Below are positions 62,141-64,000 of a stretch of 64,000 bases of DNA, piece by piece. Position numbers and translations under genes: made by a program. The number at the start of each line of letters is the position of its first letter. Within the stretch, counting starts at the first letter, position 1. A model generated the notes under the pieces. It did no database searches. It saw nothing but the letters and a program-made list of their open reading frames with translations, and was not told the DNA's origin. Source of the stretch: Phascolarctobacterium sp. (GTDB lineage: Bacteria; Bacillota; Negativicutes; Acidaminococcales; Acidaminococcaceae); NCBI GenBank assembly GCA_030540395.1, contig JAUNWI010000010.1:22829-86828 (forward strand). Reading direction: 5' to 3'.

Positions 62141-62704
62141 TTATTTTTTAGCCCAAATTTTGTCCATCAAAGCGGCATAGTTTTCTTCCAGATGACCTTT
62201 TACTTGGTCAACCAGTGCGAAAATCAGGCCGGGCTCAAATTTGTCATCAGCAGCGGGAACGCTGAAGGTCAAAACTACGTTGCCTTGGGGATTAACAGTG
62301 TATTTCAGCATGTTGAACTGGTTGTTCAGCTCGTTGATGAATTGCAGGGTTTCAGCCAGCTTTTCTTGGGGAATGGTTACCAAATGAGCTTGGATATAGG
62401 AATAAACAGTATTGTTAACCACGATGAACAGGGGCAGAGTTTGACCCTTCACCAGCAGGCGGGTATTCACCAGCAGATTGTTTTCATTGATTTGCAAATA
62501 TTGTAAGCCGGTAATCTTGGCTTGATCTGCATATTCCTTCAAAGCAGTCAGCTTTTTCATTGCCAAAGTGGGTTCAGCCTTGGGGGCCTCCGGTGCTTTT
62601 TCAGCAGCCTCTGCCTTTACTTCTTCAGCCTTTGCTTCCACTGCTTCAGCAGCAGCCTCTGCTTTTACTTCTTCGATTTTTGTTTCTTTTGCTTTAGCCA
62701 TCAT
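62141..62704 (-). CDS. YbjN-like protein with Ala/Glu/Lys-rich N-terminus
   Basis: A 187-residue protein. The first ~45 residues are a low-complexity Ala/Glu/Lys helix with repeats such as KAEEVKAEAAEKAPEAPKAE. The rest looks like a YbjN/T3SS-chaperone-like fold: LQYLQINENNLLVNTRLLV, LPLFIVVNNTVYSYIQAHL, INELNNQFNMLKYTV and PQGNVVLTFSVPAADDKF. YbjN-type proteins are putative sensory or protein-binding regulators. No signal peptide. The ATG at 62704 and a second one at 62701 both fit AAGGAG. It precedes ompH-2 in a likely two-gene unit. Confidence 0.6.
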   Translation of the reverse strand: MMAKAKETKIEEVKAEAAAEAVEAKAEEVKAEAAEKAPEAPKAEPTLAMKKLTALKEYADQAKITGLQYLQINENNLLVNTRLLVKGQTLPLFIVVNNTVYSYIQAHLVTIPQEKLAETLQFINELNNQFNMLKYTVNPQGNVVLTFSVPAADDKFEPGLIFALVDQVKGHLEENYAALMDKIWAKK

Positions 62705-62794
62705 AGTATCTCCTTTGGATTTTCTTCAAGCCCTAAATTTCAAGTAATGTATCAATTTTATTTTAATCTCATTCCTTGATTTAGCTTTATTAGT

Positions 62795-62823
62795 ATTATA
62801 TCCTATTTTGCTTAAGAAGTAAA
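62795..62823 (-). promoter_or_regulatory. Candidate promoter of the YbjN-like/ompH-2 unit
   Basis: On the minus strand TTTACT, a 17-bp spacer and TATAAT, leaving a 5' UTR of about 85 bases. Confidence 0.55.
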
Positions 62824-62865
62824 GTCGAAATAAAGTATTTTAAGAAAATTTTCTTATAACCTTAT

Positions 62866-62901
62866 AAAAAAGAAATTGAACAGAGCTCCGAAGAACTCTG
62901 T
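62866..62901 (-). terminator. Terminator after the autotransporter gene
   Basis: On the minus strand ACAGAGTTC-TTCG-GAGCTCTGT forms a nine-pair stem with a UUCG tetraloop, followed by a T-rich run (TTTCTTTTTT). Confidence 0.88.
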
Positions 62902-62971
62902 CCGCTTTCTTGGGCGCTAGGCTCGCGCCACTATTGGAGGTTGTATATAAGATTAGCTTGTAAAGCTTATC

Positions 62972-64000
62972 TTAGAATGTGAATCTCAGGCCTGCATCCA
63001 CACGCCATTTTTCGGTTACATCGCCACCGAAGCTGCGTTGGAAGTCAGCATACAGCATGCTGTTAGCGCTCAGCTTAGCAGTGCCGCCGATTTGCAGCTC
63101 GTACCAGGTGTCGCCGAAGTCAATGGAGGATTTTCTACCATTTGCACCATCGGTGTAATAGCTGCCCTCGAAGTCGCCGCAGAATTCATGTGCCAAGGCC
63201 AGCTTAGCAAAGTAGCTGCCCTGCTCCAGTTTTTGGCCAACACGCAGACCGATGCGACCAATCAAGGTATCGAAGCTGTCCTGCTCCACATTCATCTTGG
63301 CGTTGATACCGCCGACACCCGGATAGGTGGTGTTGGCGTCGTAGTTCTTGCCTGCCACATGGCCATAGGTCAGCTCAGCACTGGGCTCGAAGTAAGTGCC
63401 CTTGTCGCCCTCGAAGCGCTTGCCGTATTCAGCACTGATGGAGGTGCCCCAGGTCTTGTAATCTCCATCGATGTCATAGGTACCAGTTCCATTGAAGAAC
63501 TTCATGTTGTACTCGTTGTCCAGACGGCTGGCCTTCACGATGATGTCCGCATATTGGCCATCCTTAGCCTTCCAGCTGCCGTACAGGCCCAAAGCGATGT
63601 TCTTTTGGTCCCCATGGCCGTTGGACCAGTTAGTACCATCGGTTACATTGCTGGTGGAGCTGGTGCCGTCGTTGTAGGACAGAGCAGCACCCACAGTCCA
63701 GTTCTCGTTAACCTTGGTATCATAACCGATTTGGTAAGCTTTATATTTGTTGGAGAAGTTGGTATCTTGGGCATCCATTTCCATCTTACCGGTGTAGTAT
63801 TTAGCCCACAGACCGCGTTCGCCTTCCAGCATACGCAAATCGCCCATACGCTTCATCAGGTCGTTGTTTTCTGCACGCCACATCATGTTAGCAGCTGCTA
63901 CAGAAGACTTCACAGCACGCATAGCTACAGGCTCACCGCCAACAACTACATTGCCAAAAGATGCGCCGGGGTTATCGCCGCCACCGGGTTCTTCGCCACC
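62972..64000 (-). CDS. Autotransporter, C-terminal beta-barrel part (5' end outside window)
   Basis: The frame stays open to base 64000, so this is the last ~342 residues of a longer protein. The visible start is a Gly/Pro-rich linker (GGEEPGGGDNPGASFG), then NMMWRAENNDLMKRMGDLRM and GLWAKYYTGKMEMD, the standard entry to an autotransporter barrel. About ten further amphipathic strands follow, ending WRVDAGLRFTF with the terminal Phe required for outer-membrane insertion. The passenger domain lies beyond the window. It shows directly that the cell has an outer membrane. A terminator lies 70 bases behind it. Confidence 0.9.
   Translation of the reverse strand, partial: GGEEPGGGDNPGASFGNVVVGGEPVAMRAVKSSVAAANMMWRAENNDLMKRMGDLRMLEGERGLWAKYYTGKMEMDAQDTNFSNKYKAYQIGYDTKVNENWTVGAALSYNDGTSSTSNVTDGTNWSNGHGDQKNIALGLYGSWKAKDGQYADIIVKASRLDNEYNMKFFNGTGTYDIDGDYKTWGTSISAEYGKRFEGDKGTYFEPSAELTYGHVAGKNYDANTTYPGVGGINAKMNVEQDSFDTLIGRIGLRVGQKLEQGSYFAKLALAHEFCGDFEGSYYTDGANGRKSSIDFGDTWYELQIGGTAKLSANSMLYADFQRSFGGDVTEKWRVDAGLRFTF

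Overview
The window looks like chromosome of a diderm (outer-membrane) Firmicute, class Negativicutes, most likely an Acidaminococcaceae/Phascolarctobacterium-type gut anaerobe. This is an inference from gene content. Firmicute traits: a lysine riboswitch, 6S RNA between rarA and aspS, ccpN next to the PPDK regulator, hemZ, rnhC, and the dnaG-rpoD pair. Outer-membrane traits: two OmpH/Skp-like chaperones, an RND efflux pair, an ArnT-like glycosyltransferase and an autotransporter beta-barrel. No insertion sequence, prophage, rRNA or CRISPR array is visible. Most genes lie on the minus strand.

Layout. 1-4.8 kb: accessory genes for selenium-dependent molybdenum hydroxylases (mocA-like, xdhC, yqeB, yqeC) with an NCS2 purine/uracil permease that carries an in-frame stop. 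5-8.5 kb: ompH, fabK, ilvD. 8.6-22.2 kb: rarA, 6S RNA, and a long minus-strand run lapA-like, recJ, rel, dtd, MBL hydrolase, AI-2E-type permease, hemZ, hisS, aspS. 22.4-27.0 kb: lysine/threonine precursor operon dapB-asd-lysC-dapA plus a coupled CGGC-domain gene, behind a consensus promoter, a lysine riboswitch and an intrinsic terminator. 27.1-36.5 kb: dut, pnp, a zinc-ribbon membrane protein, an unrecognised 515-residue protein, larC and larB (nickel-pincer cofactor), thrC, ybaK. 36.6-42.0 kb: nadE followed by a three-gene module, two paralogous NTF2-like/PAS/GAF-like sensor proteins flanking an OmpR-type regulator that lacks the phospho-acceptor Asp. 42.1-43.2 kb: an orphan Flp-type pilin and a type I toxin-antitoxin locus whose 28-residue holin-like toxin is too short for ordinary ORF calling. 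43.2-49.9 kb: racemase, an envelope sugar cluster (GT39/ArnT-like, epimerase, flippase-like, ChbG-type deacetylase), rnhC. 50-54.2 kb: RND pump and adaptor. 54.4-59.7 kb: tRNA(CAU), rpoD, dnaG, PPDK regulatory protein, ccpN-like repressor. 59.8-64 kb: TadG-like protein, second ompH, YbjN-like protein, and the C-terminal end of an autotransporter running off the window.

The observations most worth a second look are: the NTF2/PAS/GAF plus atypical-regulator module; the complete type I toxin-antitoxin locus with long-range mRNA end pairing; the PPDK regulator whose conserved N-terminus can only be reached from an AUA/AUC/AUU start; the nonsense-interrupted permease; a large His-rich insertion in LarC with a 165-bp palindrome just upstream; and dispersed GC-rich palindromic repeats shared by several intergenic gaps. 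All assignments come from reading the sequence; no database search was run.
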